The notes under the pieces: generated by a model
What the model saw: only the letters and a program-made list of their open reading frames with translations
Database searches by the model: none
Told to the model about the DNA's origin: nothing
Part shown: piece after piece, positions 33,315 through 46,000 of the stretch
How positions within the stretch are numbered: the stretch's first letter is position 1
Layout of the letters: each line of letters starts with the position of its first letter
From: Codonopsis lanceolata
Lineage: Eukaryota; Streptophyta; Magnoliopsida; Asterales; Campanulaceae
Direction: 5' to 3'
DNA length: 64,000 bases
Assembly (NCBI GenBank): GCA_013146195.2
Contig: CM028378.1
Location: 77,405,254-77,469,253 of the forward strand
Translations under genes and position numbers: made by a program

Positions 33315-34503
33315 CAGAGGGGGGCTACCGAGGTATTCCTTGAGTTTTTTGAAGGCGAGATCACATTCTTTGTTCCAGGCAAACTTTTTGCGCCCCTAAG
33401 GATTTTAAAGAAGGGCAGACTCTTTTCTGGCGACTTGGAAATGAATCTTCCCAATGCTACGATCCTCCCGTTCAGCTTTTGGACCTGTTTGATACAGGTC
33501 GGTGCTTCCATCTCGACCAGGGCCCTGATTTTTTTCCAAGTTGGCCTCTATTCCTTTTTCCATTTTGAGGTACCGGTTACCCCAAGGCAAATTTGGCGGG
33601 GGTTGACTTCATCTTGTTCGCCCTAAGGTTTTGGGAAGTTTCGCGCATGTCTTCAACATGGTTTGATTCCTTGGTTTTAATCAACATGTCGTCGATGTAG
33701 GCTTCGACATTCCTTCCTAATTGATTTCCAAAAACTTTGTTAACCATTCTTTGGTAGGTCGCCCCCGCATTCTTCAGTCCAAAGGGCATCATGTTGTAAC
33801 AATAGAGGGCTCATGCGGCTCTGAAGGCAGTTTTTGCTCGGTCGTCCTTGTCCATTCTTATCTGTTGGTATCCTGAGTAAGCATCGATGAAATTGAAGAT
33901 CTTGTACCTAGAGATAGAATCGGCAGTTCAGTACATCTAAGCGAAAATTGCTTGATCTTTCGAGGCGTACAGTTGGTCGGTGAAGTTGACACACATTCTC
34001 CATTTGTCATTTGATTTTTTCACCATCATTACATTAGCGATCCATGTGGGATAATGGATTTCCTTGATGATCTATACCCGTAGTAACTTCGCCACTTCAT
34101 TTTTTATTGCCTCCTATTTTTCAGGCGAGAAGTATCATGGCCTCTGTTGAACGTGCGGATATCTAGTGTCGATGGATAATATGTGCTCGACTACTTCTTC
34201 GTTGATTGCTCCCATGTCCTCGGCTTTCCATGCGAATACGTCGGTATTGTCGAGTGGATGATGGCGCTCAACTCTTTCTCACGGTTTCTATCCGGAGCCA
34301 CGATTTTTTGTTCGGGGTAGGCAAAGTTGATGATCACTTCTTCCCGTCCTCGAGTTGCAAGATCGAGAAATCTACGGTATCAGTTGTCACCTCTACTGCT
34401 CCGCCTTTCCAATTTATCGTCGATGACCTCGATGTCTGAGTTGATTGCTTTATGGGTAGGGTTCCTTACGAAGACCTCTTGCTCACTTAGGTTTGTTTTT
34501 GGT
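33315..34503 (-). pseudogene. Tat element B pol: protease-RT linker and reverse transcriptase (broken)
   Basis: Readable minus-strand pieces: an RT entry region near 34090-34200 (a HILSIDTRYPHVQQ segment), then HYPTWIANVMMVKKSNDKWR, IFNFIDAYSGYQQIRMD, MMPFGLKNAGATYQRMVNKVF and YIDDMLIKT (33792-33577), and the thumb (KLNGRIVALGRFISKSPEK, 33511-33311). Stops interrupt it near 33810, 33940 and 34080, with frameshifts near 33580. The upstream protease and gag would lie in the N gap. Confidence 0.85.
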
Positions 34504-34603
34504 NNNNNNNNNNNNNNNNNNNNNNNNNNNNNNNNNNNNNNNNNNNNNNNNNNNNNNNNNNNNNNNNNNNNNNNNNNNNNNNNNNNNNNNNNNNNNNNNN
34601 NNN
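34504..34603. other. Assembly gap (100 N)
   Basis: Exactly 100 unknown bases. Tat pol is on the left and a short flank plus Tekay LTR on the right. Confidence 0.99.
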
Positions 34604-34689
34604 CATGACAAGTAGAACTAAAAATATAAGCTTTATGGATGATATGTTATCGTCATTGGTAGAAAGTTAAGTAATATGTGTAGTAGAGT
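34604..34689. other. Short flank between gap and Tekay element 2
   Basis: 86 bp with no match seen to the LTR end at 60216. It would contain the target duplication of element 2, but the partner flank is not in the window. Confidence 0.5.
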
Positions 34690-37273
34690 CTCAGATCACC
34701 CAACTCGAATTCCCTAATGCGGAATCCCAAGTCGTGCTGTCCAAGTAGAAAGATACAAGCATGCGCAAGTAGGAATATAAAATTTCACGTGCCACAACTC
34801 GGCTACACTTGGTCGGAAAACAACTGAAGGTAAACAAGTCATCGACGACGTTACAGCCGGAACCCAACAACTACTCCTACAATTATGACACATGCATATA
34901 ATAACCTCAACGGCCACAACATGCCGGAGAAAACATCAACAACAATAATATAAAAGAGTGTTAAGCGGAAGAAGCTGTAGTGAACCAATAATATATAAAC
35001 AAGCTCGACATGGAAGTCGGCATACAAAAGATTATGAGTCTAGAATTTTCAAGTTATACAATAACAACAAAACCCAAGTCAAGTCTAAGTGACTTGCTTC
35101 CCATCATCCTTGCCAAAATAAAAGTCTAACTACAAAGTCTCAAAAGAGCAACCTTCGAGCTTACAAGCAAACAAACACGGGAACGGCGAATCTAGCGAAA
35201 ACCGTCTCCGTGGCTCGGATCTAAGGAAAACAAAACAAACAAATAGGGTAAGTCATAAAGACTTCGTAAGTTACTAAATAGCATGTTCATGTCAAAGCAT
35301 GACATTTATCACAATTATGGTACATGCTCATCATATAGCACTTAGCACATTATTCACGTTAGTGCGGGAAATGAATCATATAAGTAGGATATAATATAGG
35401 CCCGGCCGCTACGTAGCTCTTGCAATAAAGTTTGTTAACCTAATATCGTGACTACGATGATCATGACTTTGCATCGATATAGCGAACTCCATCGGCTAAT
35501 AATAGCCTGTGACACACGTATTGATACGGCAAAGGGGCTACTTCCGCACTGCGACCTATAGTGGAGGTGTGTGTGAGGTCCCAGGTACGACGATCCATAG
35601 CAAGCACGAATCTCTCAATTCGTGAAGGCGATCCATCCTCCTACCCTAACATGAAAATCAAACCAAATAGTGCCAGCTTGACTTAATGTAATGCACAAGT
35701 AGATATTTACCCGTCAAGACCAATTAAAGATCGAATTCGACAAGAGCGAACTCGACCGACCAAGTAGGGTATTAATATCTACCATAAATCATGTCAAGGC
35801 AATTAATTGCTCATAACCAAATAATCACAACGTATTCAATTGCACATAATTAAACTCAACTTAGAATTGGGTAAACTCGACCAAACGGTGTCCAAACTTT
35901 GTAGGGATTAAAAGTAGTGTTCAAAATATTCCAAAGTTCCCTAGAGTCGACTCCGTTGAATCTTTACTACACATTACCAATTTTGGGGATTTGAAGCTAT
36001 GCGCTTCCCAAATCAACCTAGGTACATTACTAAGTCTAACTAGTTATGATCAGATAAGGATATTACAATGTGATTCCTCTACAATATAGAGTTCATTCAC
36101 AAGCCATATTACAAAAACAATTCACCACCAAGTAAGCCACATATGGTATTTTCTCTTCACACCATGTCTAATTAACATGTAGGCATAACTTCTAACTTGC
36201 TCACAACCCTAGTTACATAAGATGAAGGATAATAACATGCTTCAATAGTCATAGAATCATCCTACACATGCTCCTAATAAGTTCACATTTCCAAATCACA
36301 AGATGAAGGTATATAAAACAAGCATGTGTACTCATTGACCTCAAAAATCATAGGTTTTGTTTCCTTAGGGTCAATGAGAACTAGAACAAGGAAGAAGAGG
36401 AGTAACATACATGTATACTACACCCAAGAACCCAAATGAGAAAACTATTTGGTAGGAATTGCTCTACTCTTCAAGCTCTTCACTTCTATGGAGGTGGCTT
36501 GAGCAATGGAGGAAAGAACCATGGAAGACCAAGGGAGAAGCTTCACAAAGCCATGGAGGAACCTTGGGGATGAGAAATCCCGTTTTCAGAGAGTGATGGA
36601 GGGAAAGTGAGGTCAAACTTCAGGTTGTGGTGTTTAAAGGTTAGAAATCTTAGTGGGACATGTGTCACTATGTTGTGGTTGAATAAAATCTGATTTGGGG
36701 CTTGATTAAACCACTAATTCACTCACTGATCCACTCTTAAAACAAGTTACTAATGTTAGGATATAAGTAATGAGGGTTAAGGAGGTTTAGGTGGAGTTTA
36801 GAAAGGGTTTTGGATAGGGGTTTAAGTGTAAAATTCGTGAAAGATCAAAACAGGGCACCCTAGTCTCAGCACTTCATTTTCTGGACACCTTGCGGAGGCA
36901 AGGCCATTCCACCTTGCGGCCGCAAGCACGACAGACCCCAAAAGGCTCAAAATGTAACCTAAAAGACCCCCAAACACATAGCCAAATCAATGAAGCTTCA
37001 AACTCCAACAAAAATGAGTCTAAAACTCATCAAAAACACCCTCAAACAACACCCAAACAATCCGAATGAAGGAGGGAAAGAAGGAGAACTAAACAAGCAA
37101 GGCAACCGACGATTCAACAAGTATGCAAACAAGATCCTAAGCATGTTAAGAGCATTAAGAATGACTTTATCAATGATTTTAAAACATATATAGACTAAGT
37201 AAACGTGCTCAAGAACATCAAGGATGCACTAAGGCAAGCACACAATGCTCATGCGAGAATCCGGGGTGTTACA
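34690..37273 (-). mobile_element. Tekay element 2, 3' LTR
   Basis: About 2.58 kb. On the minus strand it starts TGTAACACCCCGGATTC (37273) after a purine tract and ends near 34690. It aligns closely with 60216-61439 over its left 1.2 kb (for example CAAGCATGCGCAAGTAGG, CAACTACTCCT.CAATTATG). One difference is an ~18-bp segment present only in the 5' LTR near 60325. It carries the hairpin region (35546-35564) and two CCTTGCGG palindromes (36887-36926). Confidence 0.9.
36887..36926. repeat. Palindrome pair CCTTGCGG..GCAAGG in the Tekay element 2 U3
   Basis: ACCTTGCGGAGGCAAGG (36887-36903) and ACCTTGCGGCCGCAAG (36911-36926). They lie about 345-385 bp from the LTR start, the same place as the GTTCGG motifs of element 1. 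The same palindrome family occurs in the Athila element inserted into this one. Confidence 0.8.
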
Positions 37274-37287
37274 CTCTCCCCTCCTTT
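37274..37287 (-). other. Polypurine tract of Tekay element 2
   Basis: AAAGGAGGGGAGAG on the minus strand immediately before the 3' LTR. Confidence 0.88.
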
Positions 37288-37321
37288 AAGGAATTTAGTC
37301 CCTAAATTCTTACCAAGTCCA

Positions 37322-38621
37322 TCAAACAAATGTGGATGCTTTCGCGCATCTCTGCCTCCGTTTCCCAAGTCGTTTCCTTAATTTTGTATTTCTCCAAAAG
37401 ACTTTAACTAGGGGAATTCTCTTGGTTCGTAGCACTTGCTCTTTGGTATCCAAAATCTTCACGTGCTTTTCAGCATAGGACATATCCGACTCAAATGTTA
37501 GTTCCTCATACTCAAGTACATGGGATTCATCCTTCAAATACCTTCGCAACGTGGAAACATGGAAGACATTATGAATCTCCGAAAGTGAAGGTGGTAATGC
37601 AACTCGATAGGCGAAAGACCCAACTCTCTCATGAATCTCAAATGGGCCAATATATCTCGGTGTAAGCTTCCCTTTCTTGCCAAATCTCTTCGTACCCCTT
37701 TTTGGTGACACCTTCAAGAATACATAATCTCCCACTTAGAACTCAAGATCTCGTCTACGATTATCCGCGTAACTCTTTTTTCGACTTTGAGCGGTGCGTA
37801 ATCTGTCTCTAATTACCTTCACGCTCTCAACCGACTGTTGTACCAACTCGAAACCCCAAAGTTTTGCCTCTCCAACTTCGTCCCAACAAATTGGTGATCT
37901 ACACTTACGCCCATATAATACTTTATACGGCACCATCTTAATACTCGACTGCTAGCTGTTATTAAACACAAACTCGGCTAAAGGTAAGTGAGAATCCCAG
38001 CTCCCTTTAAAATCCACGGCACTAGCTCGAAGCATATCCTCCAAAATCTGAATCAACCGCTCGGACTGACCATCCGTTTGAGGATGAAAAGATGTACTGA
38101 ATTTCAAATCTATTCCCAAAGCCTCCTGCAATGACCGCCAAAATCTGGATGTGAACCTCGGATCTCTATCGGACACAATGCTCACTGGTACGCCATGAAG
38201 TCTCATGATCTCGTGAATGTACAAGGCTGCCAACTAAGTCAATGAATAAGTGATCGAAATTGGTATGAAGTGTGCAGACTTAGTCAATCTGTCGATTATA
38301 ACCCATACTACGTTAAATCCTTTACGCGTGCGTGGTAACCCTATCACAAAATCCATAGTAATAAGCTCCCATTTCCATTCAGGAATCTCAAGTGGTTGTA
38401 GAAATCCCACAGGCCTTTGATGTTCAGCCTTAACCTGTTGACAAGTCAAACATCTCGACACATACTCCGCAATTTCCCTCTTCATGCCTTTCCAACAAAA
38501 TTGTCGTTTCAAATCTAGATACATCTTCGTGCTCCCCGGGTGAATGGTATATCTCGTTTTATGAGCCTTATCAAGAACTTGCCTCTTCAATTCATCACTA
38601 GCAGGAACCGCAAATTCTTCC
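37322..38621 (-). pseudogene. Tekay element 2 pol: integrase and chromodomain (single stops)
   Basis: Open pieces in order: zinc finger and first Asp (38590-38234: HKTRYTIHPGSTKMY, SRCLTCQQVK, TMDFVIGLPR), second Asp and Glu (38233-37952: IVSDRDPRFTSRF, QTDGQSERLIQ), linker (37936-37736), GPF and chromodomain (37735-37322: YIGPFEIHERVG, RILDTKEQVLRTKRIPLVKVFWRN). Breaks between pieces are mostly single stop codons at 38233, 37945 and 37738, plus a frame problem near 38600. The chromodomain tail is altered (TKLRKRLGKRRQRC) by a frameshift near 37390, so its last helix is lost. Confidence 0.9.
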
Positions 38622-40151
38622 TCAAAATGTCAAAGTACCCTCATTATTAATCGCAAAATCTGGTGATACATTCTCAGCCAGTCCATCAATTATTTTCTTC
38701 AACTCCGGATCATTCCCTTGCGCTTCTTTAATCTTCCCAAATAAAACTGGCGTAGCACGAACATTCGTAAAAATCACGCCTCTATCATAAATGCTAGGAC
38801 CCCAATCTCGCATGTCTTCCAACATCTTCCATTCCCTAACCATTAGACAAGATATGTGAACTTTCCTACTCAAGGCATCCGCTACCACATTTGCCTTCCC
38901 CGGATGATACAAAATAGTACAATCATGGTCCTTTAATTTCTCTATCCATCTCCTTTGTCTCATGTTCAATTCCTTTTGGGAAAATAAATACTTCAAGCTT
39001 TTGTGGTCGGTGAAAATCTCTAACTTAGCCCCATACAAGTAATGCTTCCATTTATGCAACGCAAAAATAATCGCATCCAACTCTAAATCGTGTGTTGGGT
39101 AAGTCTGTTCATGAGTAGACAACTTCCTTGACGCATAAGCGATAACTCTACCATTTTGCATCAGCACACATCCCAAACCTTCCTTAGAAGCGTCGCTATA
39201 AATCACAAAATTATCTCCTCAATTAGGCAAGGCCAAAATAGGTGCCGTCGTCAATCGCTTCTTAAGCTCTTGGAAACTAGCCTCACATTTCTTGCTCCAG
39301 ACAAATGGTGTATTCTTTTGTGTCAATCTAGTCATAGGAGTCACAATTCGAGAAAATCCCTCAATTAATCTCCGGTAGTAACCCGCTAGACCCAAGAAAC
39401 TTCGAACCTCGGTAACTGAACTAGGTCTCTTCCAATTCATCACTGCTTCAGCCTTAGAAGGATCAATGGCTATCCTGATGCTATAAACGATGTGCCCTAA
39501 AAATGATACTTCCTCAAGCCAAAAGGCACATTTACTATACTTCGCATAAAGTTGTTTCTCCCAAAAAATAGACAAGACAATCCTCAAGTGTTACTCATGC
39601 TCCTCCCGAGATTTCGAATACACTAGGATATCATTGATAAAGACTACCACAAAACAATCAAGATAGCTATGAAAGACACGATTCATCAAATCCATAAACA
39701 CTGCCGGTGCATTCGTCAACCCAAACGACATCACTACAAATTCAAAGTGCCCATATCTAGTGCGAAAAGCCGTCTTTGGAATGTCTTCCTCTCTAACCTT
39801 CAATTGATAGTAACCCCATCTCAAATCAAGCTTAGAGTACACAATCGACCCTTGCCATTGGTCAAAGAGGTCATCAATGTGGGGTAGTGGATATTTATTC
39901 TTAATGGTCACCTTATTCAATTCCCGATAATCTATGCATAACCGCAAACTCCCATATTTCTTCCTCATAAATAAGACCGGTGCACCCCAAGGCGACACAC
40001 TCGGTTTAATAAAGCCAATCTCTAGAAGTTCTTGCAATTGAATTTTCAACTCCTTAAGCTTCGTGGGTGCCATCCTATACGGTGCCTTAGAAATTGGTGA
40101 AGTCCCCGAAATAAGCTCAATACAAAATTCTATCTCTCTATCGGGTGGCAT
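38622..40151 (-). pseudogene. Tekay element 2 pol: reverse transcriptase and RNase H
   Basis: 40151-39591 covers RT from MPPDREIEFCIELISGTSPI to FVVVFINDILVYSK. The catalytic F-I-D-D box is changed to F-I-N-D, which would remove a metal-binding Asp. 39587-39219 is the RT thumb (FLGHIVYS, FLGLAGYYRRLIEGFS) to the RNase H link. 39206-38622 is RNase H (MIYSDASKEGLGCVLMQ, THDLELDAIIFALHKW, FTDHKSLKYLFS) and the spacer before integrase. Stops at 39590, about 39218 and 38621 break the frame. Confidence 0.9.
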
Positions 40152-40204
40152 AGCATGGACGGTAGAAAATACATCGGGAAACTCACATACTACCGGAACC
40201 TCTT

Positions 40205-40903
40205 CTAATTTCGGCGAGGACTTCTTCTTTCAACAATGCATGCAAGATAACCCGTACACTCTTGTGACAATAACTTTTTAGCCCTTAGAGCAGAAATAAA
40301 ATGCAACGCACTCAATGCATGATCACCCACAAATGTAAATTTAGGCACACCCGACATAGAAAAAGTAACCCGCTTTTTATGGTAGTCAACTAAAGTATGA
40401 TAAGCACATAACAAATCCATTCCGAGAATCACATCAAAATCAGGTATAGGTAGAACTACCAAGTCTGCATGCAAAGTGTGGTCACCCACCAATACATCAC
40501 AAGATTTAAACACTTCAGACGCCAACATATATTCCCCAAGCGGGGTAGATACTTCAAGAAAATAAGGCAAAAGTTGAGGCAGCACACAAAGATTCTCAAC
40601 AAAGTGCGAAGCAACATAAGAATGTGAAGACCCTGGATCTATGAGAACTCGAGTCTTATGATCAAATATAGAAAGAGTACCTCCTATCACTACCGTAGAC
40701 CCCTGAACCTCGCGCTGATCAAGCGCAAACACACGGTCCTGCACCTTAGGTTTCCCATCTACAGTTCTCTTGGCTCCAGACTAAGCCACGTTCGCCGGTT
40801 AAGCTACCCCAGCTTTCGGGCAATCCTTCCTAAAATGAGTACCATCTCCACAAAGAGTACACTTTCCAAGCTTCGCCCAACACCAATAAACTGTGTGATC
40901 TAC
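40205..40903 (-). pseudogene. Tekay element 2: second zinc knuckle half and protease
   Basis: Starting at the Athila insertion, the minus strand reads the second half of the gag zinc-knuckle region (CTLCGDGTHFRKDC) and a stop near 40800. Then comes an open stretch (40744-40205) holding the protease with an intact LIDPGSSHSYVASHF active site, ADLVVLPIPDFDVILGMD and a spacer. The first half of the knuckle region is at 59112 onward. Confidence 0.85.
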
Positions 40904-41601
40904 TGATCGATGTCTTATTTTAAATTTATTCCTTGCAAGTGGACAAGACTATTGTAGAATAGTTTTGGGAAGCAAGGGTCGAACCACAGAGACAAGGAGA
41001 TCACAGATAGCACGATTATCGGTAGCGAATTATTAAACTAAGGGGGGTTTTTATATTGATTTTAATCTAAACTAATTATTATTCTAGTGTTTAACTAATT
41101 AGCAGCAATCACAATTTATGAAGATCTTATGGTGGAGGGAAATCTAGGATTAGGGTTTCACTTGTATCTCCTCTATAGCTTATTTTAATAAAATATCATT
41201 CAATCTCTTGGGTTCGTTCACAAAATATAGATATAGCCTGTTGAATTACCGTTCAGTCTCCATCTTCAAATAATTCATTCATTTTATATCCTAGGCACAA
41301 GAACATATGATCTAACTATCACTTAGGTCATATATGGAACCTGGCCCTAACTTATCACTCTCGTACATCGATAGGTTCAATTTATTGTGATGGTGAGCCA
41401 GTGTACGACATATGCACATTGATCATGCAGTTATCCGTACCTCTAGGCCTTTATTATTCACGATTACATTCATTTGTTCAAAGTGAAATAATAGAGGGAT
41501 TGATAAACACCACAATCAACAAGAATTGAATGAATAAAAATATAATTAAAGCATAGATTCGATACAAGTTACCTCCCAACTCCTAGATTAATGGGTGATT
41601 A

Positions 41602-41619
41602 GTTCATCCTTGAAGATGA
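41602..41619. repeat. 18-bp target-site duplication of LINE 2 (left; right copy 47251-47268)
   Basis: GTTCATCCTTGAAGATGA occurs at both places and only once in the uninterrupted 5' LTR near 58545. This proves insertion of LINE 2 after the Athila element. Confidence 0.95.
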
Positions 41620-41714
41620 CTGTTTGTTGAGCACACTGATTGCGGCAAAAATTCTCTCTCTAGCTAGTTATGGTTTTTAGGGTTTTGCCTTTGGTTTTCT
41701 CTTGCCCGGCGGCC

Positions 41715-43041
41715 ATGGCCGCGGCTGAGGCTTCAGCCTCTCCACCGAACCCCTCTACAATTCCGCCATCTTCTACTCCTCGTTCTTTTGCGGATGTTCT
41801 CTCAAAACCAACAAATCCTTCTTCTTCTTTTGTTATTCCACCTGCCACTTATAAGGGCGAGCCTTCTCTCAAACTGTCCCCAGAACTCATCGCTTCCCTT
41901 GCCAATCCTTTTGGTTTGGCCCTTATTAGCAAATTTTCTCATGGTAGACCTTCCATGGAGGCCACTAGGAAAGCCTTTCACACTTTCGGCCTAAAAACTT
42001 CATTCACCATTGGTCACCTTAATACAAAACATATTCTCATTCAAGTTCAATGTGAGGAGGACTACCAACGGCTATGGATAAAAGATCAATGGTATCTTGG
42101 AAAGTTCCCGATGCGTGTATTCAAATGGAGCCCTGATTTTCGCCCAGATGTGGAGAGCTCTATAGTTCCTGTTTGGTTTTCTCTCCCTGGGCTGCCAATT
42201 CACTTATTCGATAAATCTGCCCTTTTCTCTCTTGCCTCCCTTTTTGGTAGGCCTCTGATGCTGGACCAGCCAACAATTAATTTGACAAGGCCTAGCGTTG
42301 CTCGAGTGTGTGTTGAGATTGATCTTCTAAAACCTTGCCCAGCCGTGTTTGGGTTGATTTTGGTAATGCCTTTCCTAGCTTTTGGCAACCTCTTGTGGCT
42401 GAGAATAAGCCCATCTACTGTACTCATTGCATGCGTCAAGGGCATCAAGAACTCACCTGCCGTATCAAAAACCCTAATCTACTTTCGAAAGATCCCAACC
42501 CTTCAAACGACCCAATAAAGAACATGCCTACAAAAAATTCCCATCGCTGGACCCCCAAGAAACCTACTTCAGATCATCCTCAGATGGATACTGAATTCAA
42601 CCCTACAGCTGCTGATCCTCCCAATGATATTGATAATGGAAAAGATGATGTGTAAGTAATGGCAAGGAAACCCCCCAGGATTTGCCTTCGTTCTACGAAA
42701 ATACCTCTAACCAAAAGGATAAAGATCCAATATCTAATTCAGTCCCAGTTACTTCAAAGACCGACTTGAATGCTGAGCCGCCTTCCTCTTCAGATCCCTT
42801 GCCCGACACGGCAATTAATGACCAGGACTTAGATCATGTTACAATTCTTTCCCCTAACAAATTTGCCGTTCTCAATATTTTAGAAGATGAGGAAACCACT
42901 GATCAAAGTTCGTTGAATGCTTTGGATTTGGAAATTCCTAAGAAACCAAAAAACGTTATTCCCCCTTCTGATCGTATGACAAGATCCCAGGCTTCAAAGC
43001 CCTCCAACGGCTCTTCCTCAAATAGTTCACATGGAGGTTAA
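41715..43041 (+). pseudogene. LINE 2 ORF1: DUF4283 and CCHC protein
   Basis: The most likely start is the ATG at 41715 (MAAAEASASPPNPS); an upstream in-frame ATG at 41670 is less typical. A Pro/Ser-rich N-terminus leads to a DUF4283-like domain (KFSHGRPSMEATRKAFH ... VFKWSPDFRPD ... VPVWFSLPGLP). The frame then shifts near 42345 into a CCHC knuckle (YCTHCMRQGHQELTC). A second break near 42655-42680 precedes the acidic tail that stops at 43041. Two frameshifts make it a pseudogene. It would bind LINE RNA as part of the RNP. Confidence 0.85.
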
Positions 43042-46000
43042 AGTTCTTTTCTAGAATGTCCGTGGCATTGGTAATGATCCCACGGTTAGCCTTTAAAAAT
43101 CAGTCGAGCTTCACAATATCTCCATTATCGCAGATTTGAACGAAAGTTACATATGGACAAAATTTCTCTACTCTCTCGAAAACTTAAATTCAGGTTCTAT
43201 TTTTCTAATTCTGCAAGCTCTATTTGGGTATTTGTTAAATCCTACTTCAGTTGAAGTCTTTTCTGCGATTCGCCCCAGCATGTTTCTCTAAAGATTCATC
43301 ATTTTTCTTGGTCCCATCATGCTTTTATTTCTTGTGTTTATGCAAGGTGCGACCTCCGTGAACGTCAAGATTTATGGGAGGATCTTCTTCAAATTAATTC
43401 TCAAATATCCAATGCTCCGTGGCTTGTTGGCAGAGACTTTAATATCATCCTCAGCCCATCTAAAAAATCTGGGGGCAATGGCTGGGATCGTGTTGGTGGT
43501 CTGGAATTCCAAGCTTGTATCACTGCTACAGGCCTCAATGATTTGGGCTATTCTGGATCTGAATTCACTTGGTGGAACAAACAAGATGGTTCAGCCACAA
43601 TCATGGAACGTATAGATCGTGTTCTTGGCAACATTGGCTGGCTGGATAATTTTCAAGCAACGTTTATTCAGCACCTAAACCGCACTTGTTCAGATCATGC
43701 CCTCTTCTTGCTTCTATTTCTTCGACGGCTGCGTCCAAACCTGCTATGTTTCGGTTCATCAACATCTGGACTTCTCATCCGTCCTTCTCTAATATGGTTC
43801 GTCGATCCTGGAACCTTCCTGAATATGGTTCTCCTATGATCCGATTTGCTAAAAAACTTCGTACCTTAAAGGTTGCCCTGAAAACTTGGAACAAGGAAAT
43901 TTTCGGAAATATTTTTACGAGCCTTCGTCAAGCTGAAGAAGAGGCTCTTGAAATGGAACTGCTTTATGATATTAACAACTCTGAACTTAATCATTCAAAT
44001 CTTATGGAGGCCAAAGCCCGTCTTCGCCTTCATCTTTCTAGAGAGGAAGCATACTGGCGTCAAAAATCCAGAATAAAATGGCTAAAGGACAGACAAGGAA
44101 ACTCAAAACTTTTCCATGCTTCGGTCAAGCAATCTTAGCGCCGCCTTTACATTCACTCTATTCAAGATGTTGATGGTTCTCTATTGACCACTAAGCAAGC
44201 TATTAAAGAAGCTGCAATTCGTTATTTCCGGGACCAACTCTCTTCATCTGTCTCTCCCTCAGATTTTAACTTGGATGCCATTCCCAATCTTATTACTGAG
44301 GAGTGGAATTCTTCTCTCATTGCCCCCCAGATACTTTGGAGATTAAGAGAGTTGTTCTTGATTTAGACGGTAACAGTGCAGCCGGTCTGGATGGTTTCAC
44401 TGGCCATTTTTATTCTTCTTGTTGGGATATCATTAGCAGAGACTTTTGTGAGGCTATCACGGAATTCTTCTATGGATTCTCTCTTCCCAAATCTTGGTCT
44501 AGCACTTTGCTGGTTACTATTCCAAAAGTCCCTATTTCTTCTAGCTTCAAAGATCTACGACCTATCAGTTTATGCAATTTCTGCTCAAAGGTTATTTCCA
44601 AAATCCTCTCCTCCCGGCTTTCCTCCATTTTGCCTTTCATTATTTCGGATAATCAGAGCGCTTTTACAAAAGGTCGTATCATCCATGATAACTTCCTTCT
44701 AGCCCAGGAAATGATGTGTCACCTTGGAAAAGAGGTTTCGGGCTCCAACATCATTCTTAAGCTAGACATGGCAAAGGCTTTCGATCGAGTCTCCTGGATC
44801 TTCTTAACAAAGGTTTTGCGAAAATTTGGCTTCCACGAAATTTTCATAGATCTTATTTGGCGGCTTTTATCTGATAACTGGTTTTCGGTCCTCCTTAATG
44901 GGGAATCTACTGGTTTCTTTCCCTCTACCCAAGGCCTTCGTCAAGGTGACCCCATTTCGCCAAGTCTTTTTTATTATTATGGCTGAAGTTCTAAGTCGTA
45001 GTATTGATCATCTTCATCGTTCAGATTCCAAGGTTGTTTACTCCACTGTCAGTGGATGTCCTATTGTTTCCCATCTTGCTTTTGCGGATGATATCATTAT
45101 TTTTTGTAATGGTAGCAAGCATTCCCTCCTCCTTCACAAACACATTATTTCTTCATATGAATCTATGTCTAGCCAGCTTATTAATAGCTCCAAGAGCTCC
45201 TTTTATTTAGCTCCCTCGAATGCTCCTAGCCGATCTCCAGTGATCTCCAATGTTCTTGGCTTTCAAGAGGGCTGTCTCCCTTTCACATACCTTGGGTGTC
45301 CCATATATTATGGCCGAAAGAAAAAGCAATTCTTTGATTCTCTCATTCTTAAACTCCAAGGTAAAATAGACTCTTGGATGGGATCTTTTCTTAACTCAGC
45401 CAGTCGAATCACTTTAATTAACCATGTTCTTCAATCCATTTCTATGTTCCAGCTAGCTTCTATAAATCCTCCTGTCTCGGTCATTAATCTCCTTAATAAG
45501 ATGTTCTCTAATATTTACTGGGGTCACATTGACGGCCAAAAGAAGAGTCATTGGGTTGCTTGGCAAATTTGTTGCCGTCCTACTTCTAAAGGGGGGCTCG
45601 GCATCTACTCTATTTCTAATTACATTAAAGCTCATGGTATCAAAATGTGGTGGCGATTCCGCACTTCCAACAACATCTGGTCTCGCTTTCTTTTGGCTAA
45701 ATATTGTTCTCGGGCTCATCCTTCCATCTCCACGTCAAGAGGCTCTCACATCTGGCTTCGGATGCAGCAAGCAAAGGAACTGGCTGATCCTCATATTAAA
45801 TGGATTGTGGGTAAAGGGCATTGTTCTTTGTGGCATGACATTTGGCTTGGTAACTCTTACATTGACAAACCTCCTTCCTGTGCTTTATCTCAAGTCAAGG
45901 ACATTTTCAATGCAAATTCTTCCTTAAACAATGCTGGGCTTTCGTTGCTTTCGCCTTTTATTCAGCAATCTATTTCTGCCCAAGGCATTTCCATTTGTGA

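Larger units (their letters stand above)
14045..34503 (-). mobile_element. Tat-type Ty3/gypsy element B, truncated by gap, with nested insertions
   Basis: Minus-strand element read right to left: protease-RT linker, RT, two RNase H domains, integrase (34503-31275), a 65-bp tandem array (31055-30470), an antisense gene on the plus strand (15340-30368), a purine tract (14694-14682) and the 3' LTR (14677-14045). Two RNase H domains in a row and an antisense extra ORF between pol and the 3' LTR are known marks of the Tat lineage. Gag and the 5' LTR lie beyond the N gap. A Tekay solo LTR is inserted at 18069-29552. Confidence 0.85.
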
